Source: Dyadobacter psychrophilus (lineage in GTDB: Bacteria; Bacteroidota; Bacteroidia; Cytophagales; Spirosomataceae). From it: a stretch of 64,000 nucleotides of DNA. Of the stretch, positions 52,546 to 61,453 are shown piece after piece (positions within the stretch are counted from its first letter, which is position 1; every line of letters starts with the position of its first letter). The stretch covers positions 62,001 through 126,000 of the forward strand of contig NZ_FUZA01000008.1 in NCBI RefSeq assembly GCF_900167945.1, read 5' to 3'. Both the position numbers and the translations under genes were made by a program. The notes below the pieces were generated by a model. It was given only the letters and a program-made list of their open reading frames with translations, had not been told where the DNA came from and did no database searches.

Positions 52546-53928
52546 ATGAGTCAGATTTCATCTTTGGATAAAATACATTTCATATCAATTGGTGGAAGCG
52601 TCATGCACAATCTTGCCATTGCGCTTCATTTAAAAGGATTTCTCGTAACGGGTTCGGATGACGAAATTTATGAGCCATCGGCAAGCCGTCTCGAAAAATA
52701 CGATTTGCTTCCGTCAGTAACGGGCTGGTTTCCCGAAAAAATCACAGCTGACCTTTCAGCTGTGATTTTGGGCATGCATGCGCGGCAGGACAATCCTGAG
52801 CTGGCCAAAGCAAAGGAACTGGGGATTAAAGTGTATTCTTATCCTGAATATATTTTTGAACAAAGCCAGAATAAACAACGCGTTGTCATTGCAGGAAGTC
52901 ATGGAAAAACGACCATTACTTCCATGATTTTGCACGTTTTGAATTATAACAAGCGTGTTTTCAATTATCTGGTCGGTGCGCAGATCGAGGGTTTTGATAA
53001 CATGGTGAAGCTTTCCGAGGAAGCGCCCCTTATTGTGATCGAAGGAGACGAATATTTCACTTCACCCTTGGACCCGACACCGAAATTCATGCATTACCAG
53101 CCGCACATTGCACTAATCAGTGGCATTGCATGGGATCATTTCAATGTGTTCCCAACCTGGGAATCGTATGTAAAGCAATTTGAATTACTGGCTGATTCTT
53201 TACCAAAAGCGGGCGGGATTATCTTCGACGAAACCGATGATATGCTGGATGTGATTGGTCAAAAAGAACGCCCGGACGTTGTGAGCAAGCCTTACCACGC
53301 ACATCCTTACAAAATTGAAGATGGCAAAACGATCCTGATCACGCCCGATAACAAAGAAGTTCCCGTGTTGGTTTTTGGTAACCATAACATGAAAAATATC
53401 AGCGGTGCTTATGCCGTTTGTGAGCGCCTGGGTATTACGGATGATCAGTTTTATGAAGCCATCCAAAGCTTTAAAGGCGCATCCAAGCGTTTGGAATTGT
53501 TGGGCAAAAATGAAACGGTAAACATTTATCGTGATTTCGCACACGCTCCTTCAAAAGTGGAAGCCACAACTGCTGCATTAAAGGAACAATATCCCGACCG
53601 TACATTGGTTGCGTGTGCCGAGCTTCATACATTCAGCAGCCTTAACAAGTCGTTTTTAAGCCAATATCGGAGAAAATTGAAGGCCGCGGACATTGCGGTG
53701 GTTTATTATAATCCGCAAACGGTTGAACACAAGCGTCTCGAACCGATTTCGGAAGAAGACATCCGCACCGCTTTCAAGCGCGACGATCTTAAAGTTTTCA
53801 CCGATTCCTCCGAAATGGTTGCCTTTTTGAAATCTTTACCTTGGGAAAACGCCAATTTGCTTCTTATGAGCTCAGGCACTTTTGGCGATCTTGACTTGAA
53901 AACTTTGGCAACAGAATTGCTTGATTAA
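52546..53928 (+). CDS. mpl: UDP-MurNAc:L-Ala-gamma-D-Glu-meso-DAP ligase (Mpl)
   Basis: This 460-residue peptidoglycan-recycling ligase re-attaches the recovered tripeptide to UDP-MurNAc. It has the Mur ligase ATP loop AGSHGKTTITSM, the central VIEGDEYFTSPLD with metal ligand, and the C-terminal RDFAHAPSKVEATTAAL. Length is as usual. An exceptionally perfect 14-bp hairpin lies within codons 65-75 (52738-52769). Confidence 0.95.
   Translation: MSQISSLDKIHFISIGGSVMHNLAIALHLKGFLVTGSDDEIYEPSASRLEKYDLLPSVTGWFPEKITADLSAVILGMHARQDNPELAKAKELGIKVYSYPEYIFEQSQNKQRVVIAGSHGKTTITSMILHVLNYNKRVFNYLVGAQIEGFDNMVKLSEEAPLIVIEGDEYFTSPLDPTPKFMHYQPHIALISGIAWDHFNVFPTWESYVKQFELLADSLPKAGGIIFDETDDMLDVIGQKERPDVVSKPYHAHPYKIEDGKTILITPDNKEVPVLVFGNHNMKNISGAYAVCERLGITDDQFYEAIQSFKGASKRLELLGKNETVNIYRDFAHAPSKVEATTAALKEQYPDRTLVACAELHTFSSLNKSFLSQYRRKLKAADIAVVYYNPQTVEHKRLEPISEEDIRTAFKRDDLKVFTDSSEMVAFLKSLPWENANLLLMSSGTFGDLDLKTLATELLD
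52738..52769 (+). repeat. Perfect 14-bp hairpin inside mpl
   Basis: AAAATCACAGCTGA (52738-52751) pairs completely with 52756-52769 over the loop CCTT, ending in TTTT. It is about 190 bp into the gene and in the mRNA would look like a short intrinsic terminator. It encodes part of EKITADLSAVILG. Confidence 0.75.
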
Positions 53929-53970
53929 TAGAACAAAATACATTAACACTATACTTTTCAGTTGAATTTT

Positions 53971-54567
53971 ATGCAATCGATTGTCGTATACTGCGGTTCT
54001 AACCCCGGCAAAAAAACAATTTATGCTGAAACGGCCTACGCATTGGGGTCGGAATTGGCGAAAAGAAACATCAGGCTTATTTATGGCGGCGGGAACATGG
54101 GCTTAATGGGCCGGGTTGCGGATGGGGCCATGGAAAATAACGGATCAGTGACAGGGATCATCCCCAATTTTCTCGCCAAGCTGGAAGTTGCGCATAAGAC
54201 GTTGACTGAGATTCATTTCACGGAAACCATGCACGAGCGCAAGGCCAAAATGGTTTCCCTTACCGATGGCGTTATTGCGCTTCCGGGTGGCTACGGCACT
54301 TTCGATGAGTTATTTGAAATACTAACCTGGTCGCAGCTGAAAATTTTTAGAGGACCGGTTGGCTTGCTGAATGTCAACGGATTTTACGATCTGCTCCTTT
54401 TGCAACTTGATAAAATGGTGGAGGAGGGATTTTTACATCCTGATAATCAAAAACTTTTGGTGGTGGCTGACAATGTAGTAGGCCTTTTGGAAAAAATGGA
54501 AGCATTTCGTGTCGAAAACATAGAAAATAAGCCATTGGATAAGTCGTTATATGTAGACAATAACTAA
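53971..54567 (+). CDS. LOG/TIGR00730-family protein (probable cytokinin-type nucleotide phosphoribohydrolase)
   Basis: This is a 198-residue Rossmann protein with the family motif PGGYGTFDELFEILTW and the upstream YGGGNMGLMGRVADGAME. Such enzymes release the base from nucleoside 5'-monophosphates. I take the ATG at 53971 (MQSIVVYCGSN); a TTG lies three codons earlier. It is between mpl (42 bp) and the OmpA-like gene (18 bp), likely in one operon. Confidence 0.92.
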   Translation: MQSIVVYCGSNPGKKTIYAETAYALGSELAKRNIRLIYGGGNMGLMGRVADGAMENNGSVTGIIPNFLAKLEVAHKTLTEIHFTETMHERKAKMVSLTDGVIALPGGYGTFDELFEILTWSQLKIFRGPVGLLNVNGFYDLLLLQLDKMVEEGFLHPDNQKLLVVADNVVGLLEKMEAFRVENIENKPLDKSLYVDNN

Positions 54568-54585
54568 TTACCCTTCCAAAAAAAG

Positions 54586-56157
54586 ATGCGCATTTCATTA
54601 CTGGCCATGCTGTTTTGTTCCATTTCCTTCTGCGCCAATGCGCAGCTGGAAAATCTTGGAAAAACAGTAAACACTGAATACAATGAAATTAACCCGATTA
54701 TCGCGCCCGACGGCAAAACCATTTACTTCTCTCGGGTTAGCCATCCGCAGAATACGCACGGGACCAAAGGCAGTCAGGATATCTGGTTTTCGGAATTGAA
54801 AAACGAGAAGTGGTCGCAGGCGCGGCGGCTTCCCGCACCATTGAATAAAGAAGATTATAACAGCCTTTACAGCATCACGCCCGATGGTAACACATTGCTG
54901 ATCAAGGGATCCTACAAAAACGGTGTATACGAAACGCGGGGATTTTCTACAAGCAAAAAAACAGCGCGCGGTTGGGCTGCACCCAACAAGATCGACATTC
55001 CCGGCTATTCTAAAATAAGCAAAGGGCAATTCGACTGCGGTTATCTTTCCACGGACGGCAAGACATTGGTCATGTCATTCAGTGAGAAAAAGAATAGTAA
55101 GGTTGACGATATTTATGTGAGTTTCAAAGCGAAAGACGGCTCCTGGTCCAAACCTTTGAACCTCGGAAACGAGATCAATTCAGAAGAATTTACCGAAACA
55201 ACACCATTCCTGGCTCCTGACGGGGTGACATTGTATTTTTCCAGCGACCGAAAAGGCGGACAGGGCAGCAATGATATTTATTACAGCAAGCGCATTGACA
55301 AAAGCTGGAAACGGTGGAGCCGCCCTGTGAATCTTGGTCCGGCCATCAATACGGATGGTTATGACGCCTATTACACCATTTCAGCATTGGGCGATTATTC
55401 CTATATGGTTTCGTTCAAAGGCACGGAAGGCAAGGGCGACGTGGTGCGTTATAACCTGAAACCGAAGGAAGTTCCGGGCGATACAACCGAAGCACCGATC
55501 GCCAATGTGCCCGTTTCTGATCCCGTGGTGATGATTAGCGGCAAGGTTATTGATTCAAAAACCGGCAAACCTGTTGAAGCTACGATCATTTATGAAAACC
55601 TGGCGGACGGAGAAGAGGTAGGAACAGCCACAACAAATCCAACTACGGGAGAATACAAGATCATCCTTCCTTACGGACAAAAATACAGCATGCGGGCCGT
55701 TGCACCTGATTTTATAGCCGAAGGCGAGAACATTGACCTGAGTGATTCGACTGCAACCAAAGGTTTCAAAGAAATTACCAACAAATCTTTAAAGCTGATC
55801 CCAATAGAAGAAGGGCAGATCGTAAGGCTTAATAACATTTTCTTTGCGACAGGAAAATCAACATTAAGCCCGGAATCATTTCCGGAACTGAACAGGATCG
55901 CGATTTCCATGACTGAAAACAAGACGCTGACCATTGAACTAGGTGGGCATACAGACAACACCGGTAGCGCCGAATTCAACATTAAGCTGTCACAGGACCG
56001 GGCCGATTCCGTCCGGGAATATCTGATCGGAAAGGGAATCGAGCCGGATCGCGTGGGCAGCAAAGGTTATGGCGAAACTGTTCCGGTCGCTAAAAATGAC
56101 ACGCCCGACGGCCAGCAACAAAACCGTCGTGTCGAATTCAAGATCTTAAAGAAATAA
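54586..56157 (+). CDS. OmpA-family protein with PD40/WD40-like repeats
   Basis: This 523-residue envelope protein has a signal peptide (SFCANA-QLE), WD40-like PD40 repeats (INPIIAPDGKTIYFSR and TPFLAPDGVTLYFSSDRKGG), a carboxypeptidase-regulatory-like domain (VMISGKVIDSKTGKPVEAT, about 310-380) and a C-terminal OmpA peptidoglycan-binding domain (GGHTDNTGSAEFNIKLSQDR). It resembles PorE of the type IX secretion system but lacks the N-terminal TPR part. It probably tethers the outer membrane to the wall. Its end overlaps the convergent acyltransferase gene by 20 bp. Confidence 0.92.
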   Translation: MRISLLAMLFCSISFCANAQLENLGKTVNTEYNEINPIIAPDGKTIYFSRVSHPQNTHGTKGSQDIWFSELKNEKWSQARRLPAPLNKEDYNSLYSITPDGNTLLIKGSYKNGVYETRGFSTSKKTARGWAAPNKIDIPGYSKISKGQFDCGYLSTDGKTLVMSFSEKKNSKVDDIYVSFKAKDGSWSKPLNLGNEINSEEFTETTPFLAPDGVTLYFSSDRKGGQGSNDIYYSKRIDKSWKRWSRPVNLGPAINTDGYDAYYTISALGDYSYMVSFKGTEGKGDVVRYNLKPKEVPGDTTEAPIANVPVSDPVVMISGKVIDSKTGKPVEATIIYENLADGEEVGTATTNPTTGEYKIILPYGQKYSMRAVAPDFIAEGENIDLSDSTATKGFKEITNKSLKLIPIEEGQIVRLNNIFFATGKSTLSPESFPELNRIAISMTENKTLTIELGGHTDNTGSAEFNIKLSQDRADSVREYLIGKGIEPDRVGSKGYGETVPVAKNDTPDGQQQNRRVEFKILKK

Positions 56158-57334
56158 CAGCTTCTTCCGGCCTGTCAACGAGCTTCTTTCTCTTGCTTTT
56201 CAGTCCAAAAACAATGCGGAGCACATTGAATTGCTTGATCAAGAAATGATACAATACCAGGCATATCAGGAACGTGGCAACCGAGATATAAACAAACTTT
56301 ACAATCCAGGGTAATGTGTTGTTTATCAACGGATAAGCCAGACAAATGATGACCGTTTGGTGTAAAATATAAAATGGATATACTGCTTCATTGGCATATT
56401 TCAAAAAACGGTTTGAGAATTGCAGATAGACGTATCCATAGCCAAAAATAGAAAGCAGGATGCACCATGCATTGAATGTTTTTAATGTATTATAAAACAT
56501 GATTTCGCCGCCTTCAATCTCCGCTCTGGGAATCCAGTAAAATGCATAGAGCGCGGTGGTCAACACCAGCCAGATTACCAGATTAACCTTCCTGTACTTT
56601 TTAAGCGTCTCCCAAAATCCGGTTTGTGTACACAAGACAAAACCCGTTACAAAAAGTGTAAAATCGTGAAAATGCTCATTCCAATCCCTGAGGAGGTTAT
56701 GTGTCGTTGGATATTGCCCCAGTAATGCTGTTCCCACCACGTGCCAGATCACAGGAATAAGTATCAATGTGAACGGATTACTGAAAAAACGTGCCCAGCT
56801 TGCCGTCAACCCACTATTGCGGCGGATGAATAGTAACAGTGGGAGACCAATGAGCGAATAAAAAAAGATGTAAACAAGATACCAAAGGTGGTGCCAGCTG
56901 AAACTTCCCTCGGGATAAGGCGTGAATTCAAAAACGGTTTTGTAAAACTCGGCGTAGGAATAGGTTTCTCCCTGAGTGAGGCGCTCGAAAAAGATCTGCG
57001 GCGGAACGATCACAAACATGCCGAAAACCAGCGGAATAAATATCCGGACAAACCTTTCGCCCAAAAATGCTTTCGGTCCCCGGTTACCCAACGCAAAGTA
57101 CATTCCAGCGCCCGAGATCATAAATAACAGCGACATCCGCCACTGGCTGGTAAACCGCATCGGCAGTTCAATGGCATGCGTAATGACATCATTCTTAATG
57201 TGCCACTCCCAAAAATTGAAGAACATGCCTACGTGGAAGAAGATCAGGATCGCGAATGCGATGACCCGAAGCCAGTCCAGATCGTAGCGGCGGGCTGTTA
57301 ATGAAGCTGAATGTAAGTTGTCTTGATTTTTCAT
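56138..57334 (-). CDS. Acyltransferase-3 family membrane protein
   Basis: This is a 398-residue membrane protein with about 10 helices. It opens RRYDLDWLRVIAFAILIFFHVGMFF, the Acyl_transf_3 motif with conserved Arg and His. It probably moves acyl groups across the membrane onto a glycan. It is 107 bp downstream of the AraC-type regulator on the same strand, which may control it. The gap between them shows no clear terminator. Confidence 0.9.
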   Translation of the reverse strand: MKNQDNLHSASLTARRYDLDWLRVIAFAILIFFHVGMFFNFWEWHIKNDVITHAIELPMRFTSQWRMSLLFMISGAGMYFALGNRGPKAFLGERFVRIFIPLVFGMFVIVPPQIFFERLTQGETYSYAEFYKTVFEFTPYPEGSFSWHHLWYLVYIFFYSLIGLPLLLFIRRNSGLTASWARFFSNPFTLILIPVIWHVVGTALLGQYPTTHNLLRDWNEHFHDFTLFVTGFVLCTQTGFWETLKKYRKVNLVIWLVLTTALYAFYWIPRAEIEGGEIMFYNTLKTFNAWCILLSIFGYGYVYLQFSNRFLKYANEAVYPFYILHQTVIICLAYPLINNTLPWIVKFVYISVATFLICLVLYHFLIKQFNVLRIVFGLKSKRKKLVDRPEEAVISLRS

Positions 57335-57441
57335 GGTCGGATTGTTTTGTTACCTGGACAAAAGTATCCGGACCGGTAGGCAAAAAACGACCGTGATTAT
57401 CAGTTAGAAGTTCTTCCCGATAAACCAGAACATGCAAAAAG

Positions 57442-58608
57442 CTATTTTACAGCATTCTTTTTGAACTCGGAAGGTGTATAACCCGTGATTTTCCGAAATG
57501 ATGTATTGAACGCAGATTTGGAATTGTAACCCACCATTTGCGCGATTTCCTCAATTTTTATAAAATTACTCCCTTCATCCCGGAGCAGTTTTTGAGCCTC
57601 ATTAATCCTGTAATTGGCAACAAAATCAAAAAAGCTCTGACCCAATTCTTCATTCAATATTTGGGATAAATGATGCGGCGAAATGCCTATCCGCTTTGCC
57701 AGAATAGGCATTGAAAACCCAGGATCTAGAAAAGCCTTTTCACCGGCCATCACTTCCTCCAATTTTTTCAAAGTCGTGGACTGAATTTCCTGCGTTAAGG
57801 AAGATTTTTCATATTTTTTGGCAGCGCGCACATTGTTATCCTGGAAGAAAAGTGATCTGCGCAGCACCGTAAAACTGGTTGCATAAATAATGAAGGCGAT
57901 AAACGCAGCGATAATGTGATCGCCGAGATCATGCGGGAACGAAAGCCGAACGGCCAGAAAAATGACTACCAGCACCGTCAATTGGAGATAAATGTTCCGG
58001 TACCAGGATAATGGACTCTTGTCTCTGGTAAAAATGGAGAGGTTTTCTTTTTTGAACGCATTACTCAGGAAATACAGCCCCGCCAGATTGTATATCACCA
58101 TGCTAAAAGCAGTGAAATCGGTAATGTGGTTTTTGGGAAAAAACATCCAGTCGCTGCCATAACGGCTGGAAACTATCATTTCCATTTCAGGATGAAAGGC
58201 CGAAATGTTGCAATTGTATTTATAGGCGTTGCCCTGTGGATAAATGAGGACACACATGTATAAAAAATAGATTATCGCAGGCAGTAAATGAACCCAGTAA
58301 CCCCTTTCAGATCTTTGGCTGATGCCTGTTTTAATATATAAATAGGCCAAGGGCGCTAAAACGAGATTGATCGGTTCTGAAAAATCTACAAGCCACAGGA
58401 CCTGGAACATATAATTTGTGTAACCCAGCCAAACATCCCCCAGTAGAATGGCCATTCCCAGAATGAGCCCTCCCAAAAATAAGTTGGGCTGCTTATCGCC
58501 TTTGGCGTGTGAAAGAAAAAAATAGGCGAGTATAAGCCCCTGAACAAACCCCAGCAGAATGAAAATAGAAAACAGGTCGGTCCGGATGGGCAGCGTTGCG
58601 GGAGTCAT
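57442..58608 (-). CDS. AraC-family regulator with N-terminal membrane domain
   Basis: This is a 388-residue protein. Seven hydrophobic segments in residues about 10-240 form the membrane sensor common in Bacteroidota. The C-terminal 100 residues are an AraC DNA-binding domain (ILAKRIGISPHHLSQILNEE, then IAQMVGYNSKSAFNTSFRKITGYTPSEFKK). It would pass a signal from the membrane to the DNA. It is divergent from the Tet-type MFS gene and upstream of the acyltransferase gene. Confidence 0.92.
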   Translation of the reverse strand: MTPATLPIRTDLFSIFILLGFVQGLILAYFFLSHAKGDKQPNLFLGGLILGMAILLGDVWLGYTNYMFQVLWLVDFSEPINLVLAPLAYLYIKTGISQRSERGYWVHLLPAIIYFLYMCVLIYPQGNAYKYNCNISAFHPEMEMIVSSRYGSDWMFFPKNHITDFTAFSMVIYNLAGLYFLSNAFKKENLSIFTRDKSPLSWYRNIYLQLTVLVVIFLAVRLSFPHDLGDHIIAAFIAFIIYATSFTVLRRSLFFQDNNVRAAKKYEKSSLTQEIQSTTLKKLEEVMAGEKAFLDPGFSMPILAKRIGISPHHLSQILNEELGQSFFDFVANYRINEAQKLLRDEGSNFIKIEEIAQMVGYNSKSAFNTSFRKITGYTPSEFKKNAVK

Positions 58609-58625
58609 AAAAATATATCTGTATT

Positions 58626-58633
58626 CAAATATA
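58626..58633 (-). promoter_or_regulatory. -7 box TATATTTG of the AraC-type regulator
   Basis: On the minus strand this octamer matches TAnnTTTG exactly, 17 bp before the ATG at 58608. A -33 TTTG at the right distance was not found. Confidence 0.45.
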
Positions 58634-58684
58634 CAAAATCAAAAATGTATGTTTGTGCTTATCCCGGCACCAAAATTTAAAGCG

Positions 58685-58692
58685 TACTTTTG
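58685..58692 (+). promoter_or_regulatory. -7 box TACTTTTG of the MFS transporter
   Basis: This octamer matches TAnnTTTG exactly, 20 bp before the ATG at 58713. It supports that start rather than the earlier open frame, which would begin upstream of the promoter. Confidence 0.5.
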
Positions 58693-58712
58693 AATTTCAT
58701 CGCCACTTTCTC

Positions 58713-59924
58713 ATGAATGCCAAACGTTCTCCTGCACTTGGTTTTATTTTTGTCACTTTACTTATTGATGTAATCGGGCTCGGCATTATCATTCCTGTGA
58801 TGCCCAAACTGATCAGCGAACTCACCGGCGACAGCATCAGCGACGCATCGCGCGACGGCGGCTGGCTTTTGTTTGCCTATGCGTCGATGCAGTTTCTTTG
58901 TGCACCCATCATTGGCGGGATCAGTGACCGGTTTGGCCGTCGACCTGTGCTGCTGGCTTCATTATTTGGCTTTGGTGTTGATTACATTTTCCTCGCATTT
59001 GCGCCTACGCTTGCCTGGCTTTACGTAGGGCGGATCATTGCAGGGATTTTGGGTGCAAGCTTCACAACAGGTGCTGCCTACATTGCCGACATCAGCACGC
59101 CCGAGAAACGGGCGCAGAACTTCGGACTACTTGGAGCTGCTTTTGGGCTAGGATTTATCATTGGCCCAGTCGTTGGCGGCTTACTGGGCCAATATGGAAC
59201 GCGCGTCCCTTTCCTCGCTGCCGCAGCATTCTCTTTGCTTAATTGCTTATACGGCTATTTCATCTTACCCGAGTCCCTCTCTCAGGAGCATCGGAGAAAA
59301 TTTGAATGGTCGCGTGCAAACCCAATCGGATCACTGCAAAACCTGAAACGCTACCCGGTCATTTATGGTTTGATTTTCTCCTTAGGACTGTTATATGTGG
59401 CGTTACATGCCGTGCAGAGCAACTGGTCATTTTATGTGATCGAAAAATTCAACTGGGACGAAGCTCATATCGGTTATTCCCTGGGTGCAGTAGGCGTTTT
59501 GAGTGCATTTGTCCAGGGTTATCTGATCAGGCTTATTTTACCAAAACTGGGTCAGAAACGAGGTGTTTACACCGGCCTGCTACTCTATGCAGTCGGATTT
59601 ATGTTGTATGCGTTTGCTACCCAGGGTTGGATGATGTACGCATTTATGATTCCTTACATCATGGGAAGCATTGCGGGACCCGCCTTACAAGGGATTATTT
59701 CCACTCAAGTTCAACCGAATGAGCAAGGCGAAATTCAGGGCGCTTTAACAAGCTTGCAAAGTCTGACTTCCATCATTGGCCCGCCATTAATGACCAATTT
59801 GTTTTCCTTTTTCACGCAACCTTCTGCACCTATCTATTTGCCGGGAGCGCCCATGATCATGGCTGCTGTGCTTACATTACTTAGCACTTTTCTGGCCAGG
59901 AGAAGCCTCAAACGTAATTTTTAG
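58713..59924 (+). CDS. TCR/Tet-family MFS efflux transporter
   Basis: This is a 403-residue, 12-helix major facilitator. It starts at MNAKRSPALGFIFVTLLIDV and has DRFGRRPVLLAS, the MFS loop 2-3 motif, and GLGIIIPVMPKLISELTG, as in TetA-type drug/proton antiporters. Actual tetracycline export is not shown; many Bacteroidota homologues have unknown substrates. The divergent AraC-type gene could regulate it. Confidence 0.92.
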   Translation: MNAKRSPALGFIFVTLLIDVIGLGIIIPVMPKLISELTGDSISDASRDGGWLLFAYASMQFLCAPIIGGISDRFGRRPVLLASLFGFGVDYIFLAFAPTLAWLYVGRIIAGILGASFTTGAAYIADISTPEKRAQNFGLLGAAFGLGFIIGPVVGGLLGQYGTRVPFLAAAAFSLLNCLYGYFILPESLSQEHRRKFEWSRANPIGSLQNLKRYPVIYGLIFSLGLLYVALHAVQSNWSFYVIEKFNWDEAHIGYSLGAVGVLSAFVQGYLIRLILPKLGQKRGVYTGLLLYAVGFMLYAFATQGWMMYAFMIPYIMGSIAGPALQGIISTQVQPNEQGEIQGALTSLQSLTSIIGPPLMTNLFSFFTQPSAPIYLPGAPMIMAAVLTLLSTFLARRSLKRNF

Positions 59925-59938
59925 ACGGAAATTAGTTA

Positions 59939-60550
59939 CTAGTAAAGTACGATCAGGAAAAGAAACACAACCAGCCAGAGCGCGCCGGTAAAATGCCAGT
60001 ATCGGGTTAATAACTTAATCCGCAACCGGTTGGGAGGATTTACGCTGTAAACAAAAGAGTCTATGTAAGTCCTGTTCTTGACAGCTTTTTGGAAAAGCAT
60101 GCTCAGATAAATAACTCCGGCAATAATATGCACCAAATGCAGTCCGGTTAGAAGATAGACCAACCCGCTGGAAGTAGTGATGCCGTTAAATATGCCGGCA
60201 TTGAGCATTTCGGCCCAGCCACCTGCTTGTAACAAGACAAAAGCAATTCCTAATAAAAGTGTAGTACCCAAAAATACGCGATAATGCAAAAAACGCTCAC
60301 TGGCAAAAGCCAGGTTTGCCTCATGCAGCGTGATGCTGCTAAACAAAATTACCAGTGTACTCAGCCAGAACATATCGGGAAGGACAATCATATGCCCAGT
60401 CTCCTTATGCATTTGAACCAAAAAAATGACGAAAATAGAAGTAAATAGCAACGAGCTTCCGATTACACCAAGCCAAAGCATAAAACCCAGGGGTTCTCGC
60501 CGCTTGGTAAAAGGGTTTTCCTTTAATTTGGTGGTTGGTTTGGAGCTCAT
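59939..60550 (-). CDS. Heme-copper oxidase subunit III
   Basis: This is a 203-residue membrane protein with five helices. LQAGGWAEML and LLTGLHLVHIIAGVIYL are typical of subunit III, and the C-terminal YWHFTGALWLVVFLFLIVLY fits the family. Subunits I and II are not nearby, so it is an isolated or second copy. A ribosome-like site AGAGG precedes the ATG. Confidence 0.92.
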   Translation of the reverse strand: MSSKPTTKLKENPFTKRREPLGFMLWLGVIGSSLLFTSIFVIFLVQMHKETGHMIVLPDMFWLSTLVILFSSITLHEANLAFASERFLHYRVFLGTTLLLGIAFVLLQAGGWAEMLNAGIFNGITTSSGLVYLLTGLHLVHIIAGVIYLSMLFQKAVKNRTYIDSFVYSVNPPNRLRIKLLTRYWHFTGALWLVVFLFLIVLY

Positions 60551-60634
60551 TAAACCTCTTTTCTCTAATGCTTTATAAAGCGGGGAGGTGAATATAGTTA
60601 CTATTTCCCTCGTTTTGTAACCTGATAATAATTT

Positions 60635-61444
60635 TTAATCCAGTAATCCTTGCCAAACAGTAAAATCGGCAAAATGCTTCGTTAAATCCTTTTCCACATC
60701 AAATATTCCAAACAAGGTCGAGCCTGAACCGCTCATTGCAGCATAAAGTGCCCCCTGATTATATAACGCCTTCTTGATCTCTTCCAAAAGAGGATATTTT
60801 GGGAAAAGCGTTGCTTCAAAGTCATTTTTAACTTTATATTTCCAATTCTCAATCGGCTCTTTTAACACAGTACGCAAATCATCCACACTACGTTTCGGTA
60901 CAATGCCCGAATAAGCTTCTACGGTTGAAATGTGCAATCCCGGATTAATCAAAACGATCCACTTCCCCTTCAAATTCAGATCAATATCTTCAAAGACATC
61001 CCCTTTTTGAAAACAATAGGCTGGCTTGTTCGGAATAAAAAAAGCGCAGTCACTGCCTAATCTACGTGCGTAATCGAGCTGTTTTTTAAAAGATATTTCA
61101 AGATTAAAGTGCTGGTTCAAAGCCTTAATGGCAAATGCAGCGTCCGCAGACCCTCCTCCCAGCCCGGCGCCTATGGGTATGCTTTTCAGCAGATGGATCT
61201 TTACCGGCGGCAATGGATAGTCCGCCGCAATCATTTGGTATGCTTTTGTGCAAAGGTTATCAGAAGCGTTCCCGGGAATTGCTATGCCGTCCGATTGGAA
61301 AGAAAACTTCTCATCCAAGGTGATTTCGAGTGCGTCGGACCAGCCCACGGGATAAAAACAGGACTCTATGTTATGATATCCGTCAGCCCGTTTCTCAACG
61401 ATATTAAGGCCGATATTGATTTTTGCGTTTGGAAATACAAGCAT
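60635..61444 (-). CDS. ispE: 4-diphosphocytidyl-2-C-methyl-D-erythritol kinase
   Basis: This 269-residue GHMP kinase of the non-mevalonate isoprenoid pathway opens MLVFPNAKINIGLNIVEKRADGYH. The ATP loop PIGAGLGGGSADAAFAI and the C-terminal SGSGSTLFGIF are diagnostic. It starts 9 bp after the M28 peptidase gene, so the two share a transcript. Confidence 0.96.
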   Translation of the reverse strand: MLVFPNAKINIGLNIVEKRADGYHNIESCFYPVGWSDALEITLDEKFSFQSDGIAIPGNASDNLCTKAYQMIAADYPLPPVKIHLLKSIPIGAGLGGGSADAAFAIKALNQHFNLEISFKKQLDYARRLGSDCAFFIPNKPAYCFQKGDVFEDIDLNLKGKWIVLINPGLHISTVEAYSGIVPKRSVDDLRTVLKEPIENWKYKVKNDFEATLFPKYPLLEEIKKALYNQGALYAAMSGSGSTLFGIFDVEKDLTKHFADFTVWQGLLD

Positions 61445-61453
61445 TACTTCATG

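Noticed and set aside
60574..60586. GCTTTATAAAGC palindrome before the oxidase subunit III gene
   Set aside because: It is short and AT-rich in its centre, with no second copy or promoter context.
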